NCBI GenBank assembly: GCA_051867635.1
Contig: JBJDYT010000006.1
Location: forward strand, 38,915-102,914
From: RGIG5472 sp051867635
GTDB taxonomy: Bacteria > Bacillota > Clostridia > Oscillospirales > Oscillospiraceae
Length of the DNA: 64,000 nucleotides
Direction: 5' to 3'
Below, piece by piece: positions 32,310 through 40,663 of this stretch. The position numbers were made by a program, and so were the translations under genes. Numbering within the stretch: position 1 is the first letter of the stretch; each line of letters opens with the position of its first letter. The notes below the pieces were generated by a model. That model searched no databases and was not told the DNA's origin. It worked only from the letters and a program-made list of their open reading frames with translations.

Positions 32310-32765
32310 ATGAGCAAGATCACCGAGCTGGCAGCCGCTCTCGCGGCGGACGCCGTGGCGGAGCAGGGCTGCGAGCTTTGGGACGTGGAATACGTCCGGG
32401 AGGCCGGCACCTGGTACCTCCGCCTGTATATCGACAAAGAGGGCGGCGTGAACATCACCGACTGCGAGGCCATCAGCCGCAAGGTCAGCGACCTGCTGGA
32501 CGAGGCGGACCCCATCCCCGCCAGTTACACCTTCGAGGTCTGCTCCGCCGGCATCGAGCGGCCGCTGAAGCGCCCCGGCGATTTTGAGCGTTTCATGGGC
32601 GCGGACATCCTGCTTAAGACCTATTCCCCGAAAGGCGGCCGCAAGGAGTTCCCCGGGGTCCTGCGGGGCTATGAGGACGGCGCCGTGACGGTGGAGGTGG
32701 AGGGCGAGACGCTCCGCTTCGAAAAGCCGGAGATCGCCCTGGTCCGTCTCCGGGCGGACATCTGA
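32310..32765 (+). CDS. rimP: Ribosome maturation factor RimP
   Basis: 151 aa. Needed for 30S assembly. Conserved segments CELWDVEYVREAGTWYLRLYID, DCEAISRKVSDLLDEAD and FEVCSAGIERPLKR are present. First gene of the transcription/translation operon. Confidence 0.95.
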   Translation: MSKITELAAALAADAVAEQGCELWDVEYVREAGTWYLRLYIDKEGGVNITDCEAISRKVSDLLDEADPIPASYTFEVCSAGIERPLKRPGDFERFMGADILLKTYSPKGGRKEFPGVLRGYEDGAVTVEVEGETLRFEKPEIALVRLRADI

Positions 32766-32827
32766 GACGGCGGACAGAGACAGAACAGTTTTATTTTCAT
32801 ATCAGTTTCATAAAGGAGACAGACCCC

Positions 32828-33886
32828 ATGAAGTGTGATGAGATTTTCCTGGCGCTCGCCATGCTGGAAAAGGAGCGCGGCATTTCGCAGGAGTTCATGA
32901 TGAACAAGATCATCCAGGCCCTGACCACCGCCTACAAGCGGGACCACGAGGGCGTGGAGAACGTGATCGTGGACGTGGACGAGGAAAAGCACGACCTGCG
33001 CATGTACATCCAGAAGGAAGTGGTGGAGGAGGTGGAGAACCCCGGCACCCAGATCTCCCTGGCCGACGCCCGCCCCTATAACGCCAAGGTGGGCCTGGGC
33101 GAGACGGTGAATATTCCTGTGGAAAACGTGGAGTTCGGCCGCATCGCCGCGGGCAACGGCAAGCAGGTCATCATCCAGGGCCTGCGGGAGGCCGAGCGCG
33201 GCATGGTCTACGACGAGTTCAACAGCAAGCAGCACGAGATCCTCACCGGCGTCGTCACCCGCATCGACCCCCGCACCGGCGCGGTGTCCCTGCGCATCGG
33301 CGGCGGCGCGGAGGCCACGGAGGCTCTGCTCACCGCCGGCGAGCAGGTCAAGGGCGAGGTCCTCACCGAGGGCCAGCACATCAAGGTGTACGTGGTGGAG
33401 GTCCGCCGCAGCACCCGCGGCCCCCAGGTCCTCATCTCCCGCACCCATCCGGGCCTGGTCAAGCGCCTGTTCGAGCTGGAGGTGCCCGAGATCTTCGACG
33501 GCCTGGTGGAGGTGAAGTCCATCGCCCGGGAGGCCGGCAGCCGCACCAAGATGGCGGTGGCCAGCGCCGACCCCGAGGTGGACCCCATCGGCGCCTGCGT
33601 GGGCCCCAAGGGCCAGCGCGTGGGCAACATCGTGGAGGAGCTGCGGGGCGAGAAGATCGACATCATCCGCTACAGCGAGGACCCCGCCGCCTTCATCGCC
33701 GCGGCCCTGGCCCCCGCCGACGTCGTGGACGTCATCATGGCCCCGGAGGGCAAGAGCTGCCGCGTCATCGTGCCGGACGACCAGCTGTCGCTGGCTATCG
33801 GCAAGGAGGGGCAGAACGCCCGCCTGGCCGCCCGCCTCACCGGCTACAAGATTGATATCAAGCCTGAAAGCTACGACGGCGAATGA
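32828..33886 (+). CDS. nusA: Transcription termination/antitermination factor NusA
   Basis: 352 aa, the short Firmicute form without C-terminal acidic repeats. N-terminal RNAP-binding domain (EKERGISQEFMMNKIIQALT), S1 domain near 135-200, then two KH domains (DPVGACVG-type PIGACVGPKGQRVGNIVEEL and LAIGKEGQNARLAARLTG). It acts at pause and terminator sites. Confidence 0.97.
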   Translation: MKCDEIFLALAMLEKERGISQEFMMNKIIQALTTAYKRDHEGVENVIVDVDEEKHDLRMYIQKEVVEEVENPGTQISLADARPYNAKVGLGETVNIPVENVEFGRIAAGNGKQVIIQGLREAERGMVYDEFNSKQHEILTGVVTRIDPRTGAVSLRIGGGAEATEALLTAGEQVKGEVLTEGQHIKVYVVEVRRSTRGPQVLISRTHPGLVKRLFELEVPEIFDGLVEVKSIAREAGSRTKMAVASADPEVDPIGACVGPKGQRVGNIVEELRGEKIDIIRYSEDPAAFIAAALAPADVVDVIMAPEGKSCRVIVPDDQLSLAIGKEGQNARLAARLTGYKIDIKPESYDGE

Positions 33887-33924
33887 GCCGCGGAGCCTGA
33901 AAGAAAAGGAGGTGTGCCCTCCCC

Positions 33925-34200
33925 ATGCAAAAAGTGAAGAAGATCCCCCAGCGACAGTGCGTGGGCTGCCGGGAGATGAAGGGCAAGAAGGAGCTGATCC
34001 GGGTGGTGAAGTCCCCGGAGGGCGCCATTTCCCTGGATTTCTCCGGCCGCAGCCCCGGCCGCGGGGCCTATGTCTGCCCCGATCCGGCGTGCCTGGCCCG
34101 GGCGCGGAAGTCCCGGGCGCTGGAGCGCGCCTTTGACACCGCCATCCCGGCGGAGGTCTACGACGCGCTGGAAAAGGAAATGGAGGCGCACCGTGGATAA
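33925..34200 (+). CDS. ylxR: YlxR family protein (RNase P modulator RnpM)
   Basis: 91 aa. Signature RQCVGCREMKGKKELIRVV and GRGAYVCPDP. YlxR homologues bind RNase P RNA and affect its activity. It overlaps the next gene by 8 bp, as usual for the nusA-ylxR-ylxQ order. Confidence 0.92.
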   Translation: MQKVKKIPQRQCVGCREMKGKKELIRVVKSPEGAISLDFSGRSPGRGAYVCPDPACLARARKSRALERAFDTAIPAEVYDALEKEMEAHRG

Positions 34201-34813
34201 CATCCTTCGTCTCATCGGCCTGGCCAAGCGCGGCGGCAACCTGGAGGCGGGCGAGGAGCCCGTGGGCGCCGCCGCGAGAGCCCGGGACGCCCGGGTGATC
34301 CTGGTGGCGGAGGACGCCGCTGAAAACACCCGCCGCCGGGTCCGCCACTTCGCGGACGCGGGGCAGTGCCTCTGGCTCTCCGTCCCCTATGACAAGGACG
34401 CCCTGGGCCGCAGCGTGGGGCGCACGTCCTGCGCCATGCTGGCCATCACGGACGTGGGCCTTGCCAGCGCCATCGTGCAGAAGCTGGCGGAGCGCGACCC
34501 GGAGACCTACGGCATTTCCGCCGAAAAGCTGGCGCTGAAGGCCCGGCGGGCCGCAGAGCGCCGGGAGGAGCAGCGCCGGCATGAGAAGAACCTCCGCGCC
34601 GGCAGAAAGCGTCCCAAGCCGCCGGCGGAGGAGCCCGTCTCCCGGCCGGCCGCACCGGTGGGCGGCGCAAGGCCCCCCGCCAGGGTGCGGAGCAGCGCCG
34701 GCGGCAGAGCCTCCCCGGGGCCGAAGAGCAAAGGGCCGTACCGCAAGAGCGCCGAGGTCCGCTTCCCCCACAGCCGCCCGGTGAAGAAGGGCAAGGGCTC
34801 CGTCAAAAAATGA
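34193..34813 (+). CDS. L7Ae-family ribosomal protein (YlxQ) with long basic tail
   Basis: 206 aa from a GTG at 34193 inside the ylxR end. The first 105 residues form the L7Ae/L30e RNA-binding fold (LRLIGLAKRGGNLEAGEEPV, VILVAEDAAENT). After about residue 110 comes a Lys/Arg/Pro-rich tail of about 90 residues that normal YlxQ (about 100 aa) lacks, probably disordered and RNA-contacting. Confidence 0.88.
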   Translation: MDNILRLIGLAKRGGNLEAGEEPVGAAARARDARVILVAEDAAENTRRRVRHFADAGQCLWLSVPYDKDALGRSVGRTSCAMLAITDVGLASAIVQKLAERDPETYGISAEKLALKARRAAERREEQRRHEKNLRAGRKRPKPPAEEPVSRPAAPVGGARPPARVRSSAGGRASPGPKSKGPYRKSAEVRFPHSRPVKKGKGSVKK

Positions 34814-34909
34814 CGCCGCGGCCGGCAGCGCCAAGGCTTCAGGCCGCCGCCCACGGGCCGCGCGGCAAACCAAGATGATACTACGATCCCGATCAGGAGG
34901 TGCGTTTTA

Positions 34910-37285
34910 TTGGCAATCAAGTATAAAGTCAGCGATCTTGCCAGGGATTTCGGCAAGACGGCGAAGGAGATCTCCGCCATCCTCAACAAGTATACCGGCG
35001 CGGCCTATCCCTCCGGCAAGGCGCTGGAGGAGCGGGAGCTGACGCTGGTGTTCGAGCGTCTGACCCAGGATCATCCCGTCACCATCGACGTGATCTTCTC
35101 CGAGACGCCCAAGCCCGCCGCTGCGGCGCAGCAGGCGCCCAAGGCCCCCGCCCAGCCCCAGAACCAGAATCAGGGCCAGGGCGGCGCGAAGCCGCAGCCT
35201 GCCCAGCCCCAGAACCAGGGCCAGAACCAGAACGGGCAGCGGAAGAATCCCATGCCCCAGCAGGCGCAGCCCGCCCAGGCCGCCCAGCAGCCCGCCTCCC
35301 GCGTGCCGCAGAAGAAGGTGGTGGACACCCGCAAGGCCGCCAACGTGAATCTCGACAAGTACGACGAGAAGCTGCAGGATATGGCCGACCGCTCCGGCGG
35401 CGGCCGCCGCAACATGGAGCAGGGCAAGGAGAAGTTCCGCAACAAGCAGCGCGACCGCTCCTTCGTCTCCGGCAAGCGCCGGCAGGAGGAGGCGGAAAAG
35501 CTCCGCCGCCTGCAGCTGGAGGTCATCAAGAAAACGCCCCTCACCGTCCAGATCCCCGACGAGATCTCCGTGGGCGAGCTGGCCAGCCGCATGAAGAAGA
35601 CCGGCGCCGAGGTGGTGAAGGCCCTGATGAAGATGGGCGTTATGGCCTCTCTCAGCGAAATGATCGACTACGACACCGCCGCCCTGGTTGCCATGGAGCT
35701 GGGCTGCAAGGTGGAGAAGGAGGTCGTGGTCTCCATCGAGGAAAAGCTCATCGACGACCATGCCGACGCGGAGGAGGATCTGCAGCCCCGCGCTCCCGTG
35801 GTGGTGGTCATGGGCCACGTGGACCACGGCAAGACCTCCCTGCTGGACGCCATCCGCAACGCCCATGTGGCGGCGGGCGAGGCCGGCGGCATCACCCAGC
35901 ACATCGGCGCTTACCAGGTGAAGGTGAAGGGCAAGCCCATCACCTTCCTGGACACCCCGGGCCACGAGGCTTTCACCTCCATGCGCGCCCGCGGCGCCAT
36001 GTGCACGGATATCGCCATCCTGGTGGTGGCGGCGGAGGACGGCATCAAGCCCCAGACCGTGGAGTCCATCAACCACGCCAAGGCCGCGAACATCCCCATC
36101 ATCGTCGCCATCAACAAGATGGATAAGCCGGACGCCAATCCCGAGCGCGTGAAGCAGCAGCTCACCGAGTACGGCCTGGTGGCCGAGGACTGGGGCGGCG
36201 AGACCATCATCTGCCCCATCTCCGCCAAGACCCAGATGGGCATCGAGAACCTGCTGGAAATGGTGACCCTCACCGCCGAGGTGGCGGAGCTGAAGGCCAA
36301 CCCCAACCGCGCCGCCTCCGGCACCGTCATCGAGGCGCGCCTGGACAAGGGCCGCGGCCCCATCGCCACGCTGCTGGTGCAAAACGGCACCCTCCACGCG
36401 GGCGACATCATCATCGCCGGCACCTCCGTGGGCCGCGTCCGCGCCATGGTGAACGACAAGGGCCAGCGCATCGACCAGGCCGGTCCCTCCGTGCCTGTGG
36501 AGATCACCGGCCTCAGCGAAGCGCCCTCCGCCGGCGCGGTGTTCAACGCCGTGGCGGACGAGCGCCTGGCCCGCGAGCTGGCCGAGCAGCGCAAGGAGGA
36601 GGAGCGCACCCGCGCCGCCGCCCCCGCCGCCAAGGTCTCCCTGGACGATCTGTTCAGCCAGATCCAGGCGGGCGAGATGAAGAACCTGAACATCATCGTC
36701 AAGGCCGACGTGCAGGGCAGCGTGGAGGCCGTGACCGCGTCGCTGGAGAAGATCAGCAACGACGAGGTCCGCGTCCGCGTGATCCACGGCGGCGTGGGCG
36801 CCATCAACGAATCCGACGTCATGCTCGCCGCCACCTCCAACGCCATCATCGTGGGCTTCAACGTGCGGCCCGACAACGCCGCCCGGGACAGCATCGCCCG
36901 CAACAAGGTGGACGTGCGCATGTACCGCGTGATCTACGACGCCATCGACGAGATCAAGGCCGCCATGAAGGGCATGCTGGCCCCCAAGTTCCGGGAGTCC
37001 GATATCGGCCGGGCGGAGATCCGCCAGGTCTACCGTGTCTCCGGCGTGGGCAACGTGGCCGGCTGCTACGTGCAGGAGGGCAAGATCCAGCGCAGCTGCC
37101 AGGTGCGCATCGTACGGGACGGCATCGTGGTCCACGAGGGCCAGCTGGCCTCCCTGCAGCGCTTCAAGGACAGCGTCAAGGAGGTCGCCTCCGGCTACGA
37201 GTGCGGCCTTTCCATCGAGAAGTTCAACGACATCAAGGAAGGCGACATCGTGGAAGCCTTTGTCATGGAGCAGATCGAACTGTAA
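34910..37285 (+). CDS. infB: Translation initiation factor IF-2
   Basis: 791 aa from a TTG at 34910 with AGGAGG 9 bases upstream. It has an N-terminal winged IF2N domain, a Pro/Gln/Asn-rich linker (about 70-130), a second IF2N, the G domain with GHVDHGKTS near 303, DTPGHEAF and NKMDKPD, and C-terminal domains ending in FVMEQIEL. It places initiator tRNA on the 30S subunit. Confidence 0.97.
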   Translation: MAIKYKVSDLARDFGKTAKEISAILNKYTGAAYPSGKALEERELTLVFERLTQDHPVTIDVIFSETPKPAAAAQQAPKAPAQPQNQNQGQGGAKPQPAQPQNQGQNQNGQRKNPMPQQAQPAQAAQQPASRVPQKKVVDTRKAANVNLDKYDEKLQDMADRSGGGRRNMEQGKEKFRNKQRDRSFVSGKRRQEEAEKLRRLQLEVIKKTPLTVQIPDEISVGELASRMKKTGAEVVKALMKMGVMASLSEMIDYDTAALVAMELGCKVEKEVVVSIEEKLIDDHADAEEDLQPRAPVVVVMGHVDHGKTSLLDAIRNAHVAAGEAGGITQHIGAYQVKVKGKPITFLDTPGHEAFTSMRARGAMCTDIAILVVAAEDGIKPQTVESINHAKAANIPIIVAINKMDKPDANPERVKQQLTEYGLVAEDWGGETIICPISAKTQMGIENLLEMVTLTAEVAELKANPNRAASGTVIEARLDKGRGPIATLLVQNGTLHAGDIIIAGTSVGRVRAMVNDKGQRIDQAGPSVPVEITGLSEAPSAGAVFNAVADERLARELAEQRKEEERTRAAAPAAKVSLDDLFSQIQAGEMKNLNIIVKADVQGSVEAVTASLEKISNDEVRVRVIHGGVGAINESDVMLAATSNAIIVGFNVRPDNAARDSIARNKVDVRMYRVIYDAIDEIKAAMKGMLAPKFRESDIGRAEIRQVYRVSGVGNVAGCYVQEGKIQRSCQVRIVRDGIVVHEGQLASLQRFKDSVKEVASGYECGLSIEKFNDIKEGDIVEAFVMEQIEL

Positions 37286-37296
37286 ATCGTGCCAGT

Positions 37297-37328
37297 CGGG
37301 GCGGGCGGCGTCGCCCGCCCCGCTTTTT
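37297..37328 (+). terminator. Terminator-like hairpin between infB and rbfA
   Basis: CGGGGCGGGCG-GCGT-CGCCCGCCCCG, then CTTTTT. It probably lowers read-through to rbfA. Confidence 0.8.
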
Positions 37329-37375
37329 CACCAAGACCAACCACGGAAATACCCCCCTCAAAGGAGGAAACGCAT

Positions 37376-37765
37376 ATGGCAAGCAACCGAATCAATCGCA
37401 TCAACGAGGAGATCCAGCGGGAGCTGGCCTCCCTCTTCCGCACCATGAAGGACCCCCGCCTGCAGGGCGGCCTCGTCTCCATCACCCGGGTGGACACCAC
37501 GGGAGACCTGCGCTGCGCCCGGGTCTACGTCAGCGTGCTGGACAAGCAGACGGAGAAGGACGTCATGCGCGGCCTGCGCTCCGCCGCGGGCTATCTCCGC
37601 CGGGAGATCGGCCGGAGCCTGCAGCTGCGCTACACGCCGGAGCTGCAGTTCATCGCGGACGACTCCATCGCCTACGGCGCCCACATTCTGGAGGTGCTGC
37701 GGGACCCGGAGAAGGTCAAGCCCGCGAACCCCGAAAACGAACACATCGTGCTGGAGGACGAATAA
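37376..37765 (+). CDS. rbfA: Ribosome-binding factor A
   Basis: 129 aa from the ATG at 37376 (AAAGGAGG upstream). KH-like small protein: RINEEIQRELASLFRTMKDP, then VYVSVLDKQTE and RHTPEL-like LRYTPELQFIADDS. It assists 30S maturation at the 5' end of 16S rRNA. Confidence 0.95.
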   Translation: MASNRINRINEEIQRELASLFRTMKDPRLQGGLVSITRVDTTGDLRCARVYVSVLDKQTEKDVMRGLRSAAGYLRREIGRSLQLRYTPELQFIADDSIAYGAHILEVLRDPEKVKPANPENEHIVLEDE

Positions 37766-37798
37766 CGCCCTCCAGCCTCTTTTGAAAGGAGCGCCGCC

Positions 37799-38749
37799 AT
37801 GGAGATCTCTCCCCAGGCCTTTGCCGAGCGTCTGCTCGCGCAGGACCAAATCCTTATCCTGACCCACCGCCGGCCCGACGGAGACACCGTGGGCTGCGCC
37901 GCGGCGCTGTGTCTGGCGCTGCGCCGGGCGGGCAAGACCGCCTGCGCCCTGGAAAACCCCGACATCACCTCCGTCTACGCCGACTATCTCGCCCCCTTTC
38001 TGGCCCCGGCGGACTTTGCGCCCCGCTTTATCGTGGCGGTGGACATGGCAAGCCGGAGCATGTTCCCGGAAAACGCGGCGAAATACCTCGGCGCGGTGGA
38101 CCTGACGGTGGACCACCATCCCTCTCAGGAATTTTTCGCCCGGGAAACCTGTCTCGACGCTTCCGCCGCCGCCTGCGGCGAGATCGTCTATGATATCTGC
38201 CGCGCCATCGCCCCCCTGGACGGGGAAATCGCGAGATATCTCTATCTCGCTGTGTCCACGGACACGGGCTGCTTCGTCTACTCCAACGTCACCGCCCGCA
38301 CCCATGCGGTGGCGGCGGCGCTGCTGGCGCAGCCCTTTGACGCCGCCGCCGTGAACAAGCGCCACTTCCGCACCAAGACCCAGACCCGCCTGCGGCTGGA
38401 GGCCGCGCTGATCGACGGCATGGAGCTGCATGACGGCGGGCGCATCGCCGTGCTGCAGCTGCCGCTGTCCCTCATGGCGCGTCTCAACGCCACAGAGGCG
38501 GACGCGGACGACATCGCCTCTCTGGCGAACCTGCTGGAGGGGGTGGACTGCGGCGTGATCTTGCGGGAGCTTACGGAGGGCAAGTGGAAGATCTCCCTTC
38601 GCACCGGCAGCCGGATCAACGCCAGCCGGGCCTGCGCCCTGCTGGGGGGCGGCGGACACGCCGCCGCCGCGGGCTGCACGGTGGAGGGCACGGCGGAGCA
38701 GGCCAAGGCCGCCATTCTCGCCGCCGTGGCGGAGGTCGCCCATGGCTGA
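37799..38749 (+). CDS. nrnA: Bifunctional oligoribonuclease / PAP phosphatase NrnA (DHH family)
   Basis: 316 aa. DHH phosphoesterase: HRRPDGDTVGCAAAL near 23, VAVDMAS, TVDHHPSQEFF near 103 and the DHHA1 motif GGGGHAAAAGCTVEG near 285. It degrades nanoRNA and pAp. It overlaps truB by 8 bp, the order common in Firmicutes. Confidence 0.94.
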   Translation: MEISPQAFAERLLAQDQILILTHRRPDGDTVGCAAALCLALRRAGKTACALENPDITSVYADYLAPFLAPADFAPRFIVAVDMASRSMFPENAAKYLGAVDLTVDHHPSQEFFARETCLDASAAACGEIVYDICRAIAPLDGEIARYLYLAVSTDTGCFVYSNVTARTHAVAAALLAQPFDAAAVNKRHFRTKTQTRLRLEAALIDGMELHDGGRIAVLQLPLSLMARLNATEADADDIASLANLLEGVDCGVILRELTEGKWKISLRTGSRINASRACALLGGGGHAAAAGCTVEGTAEQAKAAILAAVAEVAHG

Positions 38750-39605
38750 CGGCATCCTCATCATCGACAAGCCCGAGGGCTGGACCAGCATGGACGTCTG
38801 CGCCAAGCTCCGCGGCATTTACCACGAAAAGCGCGTGGGCCACGCGGGGACCCTGGACCCCATGGCCACCGGCGTCCTGCCGGTCTTTATCGGGAAAGCC
38901 ACCCGGGCCGTCTCCTTCGCGGAAAACGGCCGGAAGGAATACGTCGCCGGGCTGCGTCTGGGCCTTGTGACCAATACCCAGGACTCGACGGGGGAGGTGC
39001 TCTCGGAGCGCCCCGCCGCCGTGACGGCGGAAGAGCTGCGCGCCCTCCTGCCCCGCTTTACCGGAGAGCTGATGCAGCTGCCGCCCATGTTCAGCGCCGT
39101 GAAGCGCAACGGCAAAAAGCTCTACGAGCTGGCCCGCAAGGGACAGGAGGTGGAGCGAGCGCCCCGCGCCGTCACCATCTATGAGCTGGAGCTGCTGGAG
39201 CAAACGGGGCCGGAGACCTTCCTGCTCCGCGTCCTCTGCTCCAAGGGGACATACATCCGCACCCTCTGCCACGATATGGGCCAGACCCTTGGCTGCGGCG
39301 GCTGCATGTGCAGTCTCCGCCGCACCATGGCGGCGGGCTTTACGCTGGAGCAGGCCGTGACCCTGCGGCAGGCGGAGACGGAAAAGGACGCCCTTCTCCT
39401 GCCCCTCGACGCCTATTTCCGGGACTATCCCGCCCTGACGCTGAACGAAGGACAGGAGCGGCGCTGCCGCTGCGGCAATCCCGTAACGGTGCCGGAGGCG
39501 GCGGACGGGGTCTACCGCCTCTACGGCGCGGACGGGCGCTTCCTGGCCCTGTCCCGGGCGGAGGGCGGAACGCTCCGCTCCATCAAAAACTTTTTCGGAG
39601 AATGA
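38742..39605 (+). CDS. truB: tRNA pseudouridine(55) synthase
   Basis: 287 aa. Catalytic Asp in GHAGTLDPMATGVL near residue 40; later KGTYIRTLCHDMG and a C-terminal PUA-like part. It makes psi55 in the T loop of tRNAs. Confidence 0.96.
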   Translation: MADGILIIDKPEGWTSMDVCAKLRGIYHEKRVGHAGTLDPMATGVLPVFIGKATRAVSFAENGRKEYVAGLRLGLVTNTQDSTGEVLSERPAAVTAEELRALLPRFTGELMQLPPMFSAVKRNGKKLYELARKGQEVERAPRAVTIYELELLEQTGPETFLLRVLCSKGTYIRTLCHDMGQTLGCGGCMCSLRRTMAAGFTLEQAVTLRQAETEKDALLLPLDAYFRDYPALTLNEGQERRCRCGNPVTVPEAADGVYRLYGADGRFLALSRAEGGTLRSIKNFFGE

Positions 39606-39608
39606 GCC

Positions 39609-40511
39609 ATGCAAAAGAAAGTCATCGCGCTGGGCTTTTTTGACGGCGTCCATCTGGGCCACCGCGCGCTGCTGGAAAGGACCGCCGCGAGGGCGAAGGA
39701 GCTGGGTCTGACCCCTGCCGCCTTCACCTTTGACCGGCCGCCCAAGGAGGCGGTGTCCGGCGTTCCCGTCCCCCTCATCAACTCCCCCGCCGACCGGGCG
39801 CTGCTCATGCGCGCCTGCGGCATGGAGGAGGTCATCGTGGCCCCCTTCGACCGGGCCATGATGACCATGGAGTGGGAGGATTTCATCGAAACGCTGCTGC
39901 TGGGCGTCCACCACGCCGCCCATCTGGTGGCGGGACACGACTTCCGCTTCGGCTACTGGAACCAGGGCACGCCGGAGAAGCTCGCGCAGAAATGCCGGGA
40001 GCTTGGCCTCGGCTGCGACATCATCCCCGCCGTGCAGGTGGACGGCGTCACCGTCAGCTCCACCTATATCCGCGCGCTGCTGGAGAAGGGCGAGACGGAG
40101 GCCGCCGCCCGCTTCCTGGGCCATCCCCACCTGCTGACCCAGACCGTGGCCCACGGCCGCCGCATCGGCCGCACCATCGGCATCCCCACCATCAACTTCC
40201 CCGCGCCGGAGAAGCTGCTGCTCCCCGCCGACGGGGTCTACGCCACCACCGTGGCCCTGCCGGACGGCCGCCGGCTCAGCGGCGTCACCAACGTGGGCTG
40301 CCGCCCCACCGTCAACGGCACAGGCCGGACGGTGGAGACCTTTTTGCTGGACTTCGACGGAGACCTCTACGGCGAGACGGTGCGCCTTTCCTTCTTCCGC
40401 CGCCTGCGGGGGGAGGAGAAGTTCCCCTCTCTGGAGGCGCTGCGCGCCCAGATCCAGCGGGACATCCGCGCGGCAAAGGAATCCCTCGCCGCCGCGGGCG
40501 AAACAGGCTGA
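39609..40511 (+). CDS. ribF: Bifunctional riboflavin kinase / FAD synthetase
   Basis: 300 aa. The N-terminal FMN adenylyltransferase domain starts ALGFFDGVHLGHRALL; the C-terminal flavokinase has GRTIGIPTINFP and GVTNVGCRPTVNG. It makes FMN and FAD. The truB-ribF order is conserved in Firmicutes. Confidence 0.96.
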   Translation: MQKKVIALGFFDGVHLGHRALLERTAARAKELGLTPAAFTFDRPPKEAVSGVPVPLINSPADRALLMRACGMEEVIVAPFDRAMMTMEWEDFIETLLLGVHHAAHLVAGHDFRFGYWNQGTPEKLAQKCRELGLGCDIIPAVQVDGVTVSSTYIRALLEKGETEAAARFLGHPHLLTQTVAHGRRIGRTIGIPTINFPAPEKLLLPADGVYATTVALPDGRRLSGVTNVGCRPTVNGTGRTVETFLLDFDGDLYGETVRLSFFRRLRGEEKFPSLEALRAQIQRDIRAAKESLAAAGETG

Positions 40512-40529
40512 ACGACCGCCTTTACCGGG

Positions 40530-40560
40530 CCGCCGGACTTTTGTCCGGCGGCTTTTTTTC
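40530..40560 (+). terminator. Terminator of the rimP-ribF operon
   Basis: GCCGCCGGAC-TTTT-GTCCGGCGGC and a seven-T run. Confidence 0.93.
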
Positions 40561-40663
40561 GCGCCTTTGGCCCCGCCGGCCGGGGAATCTTCCCCGCGGC
40601 TATTTCCCGACGCTTTTTGCCCGCCCTTCCCGCTACAATAGGCGGAGAAAGGAGGGACAAGCC

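Noticed and set aside
34907..37135. A 742-codon open frame antisense to infB, and similar long frames opposite nusA, uvrB and truB
   Set aside because: They are mirror frames caused by the high GC content; low-complexity His/Gly/Leu/Ala-rich translations, no ribosome binding sites, and the opposite strands encode certain housekeeping proteins.
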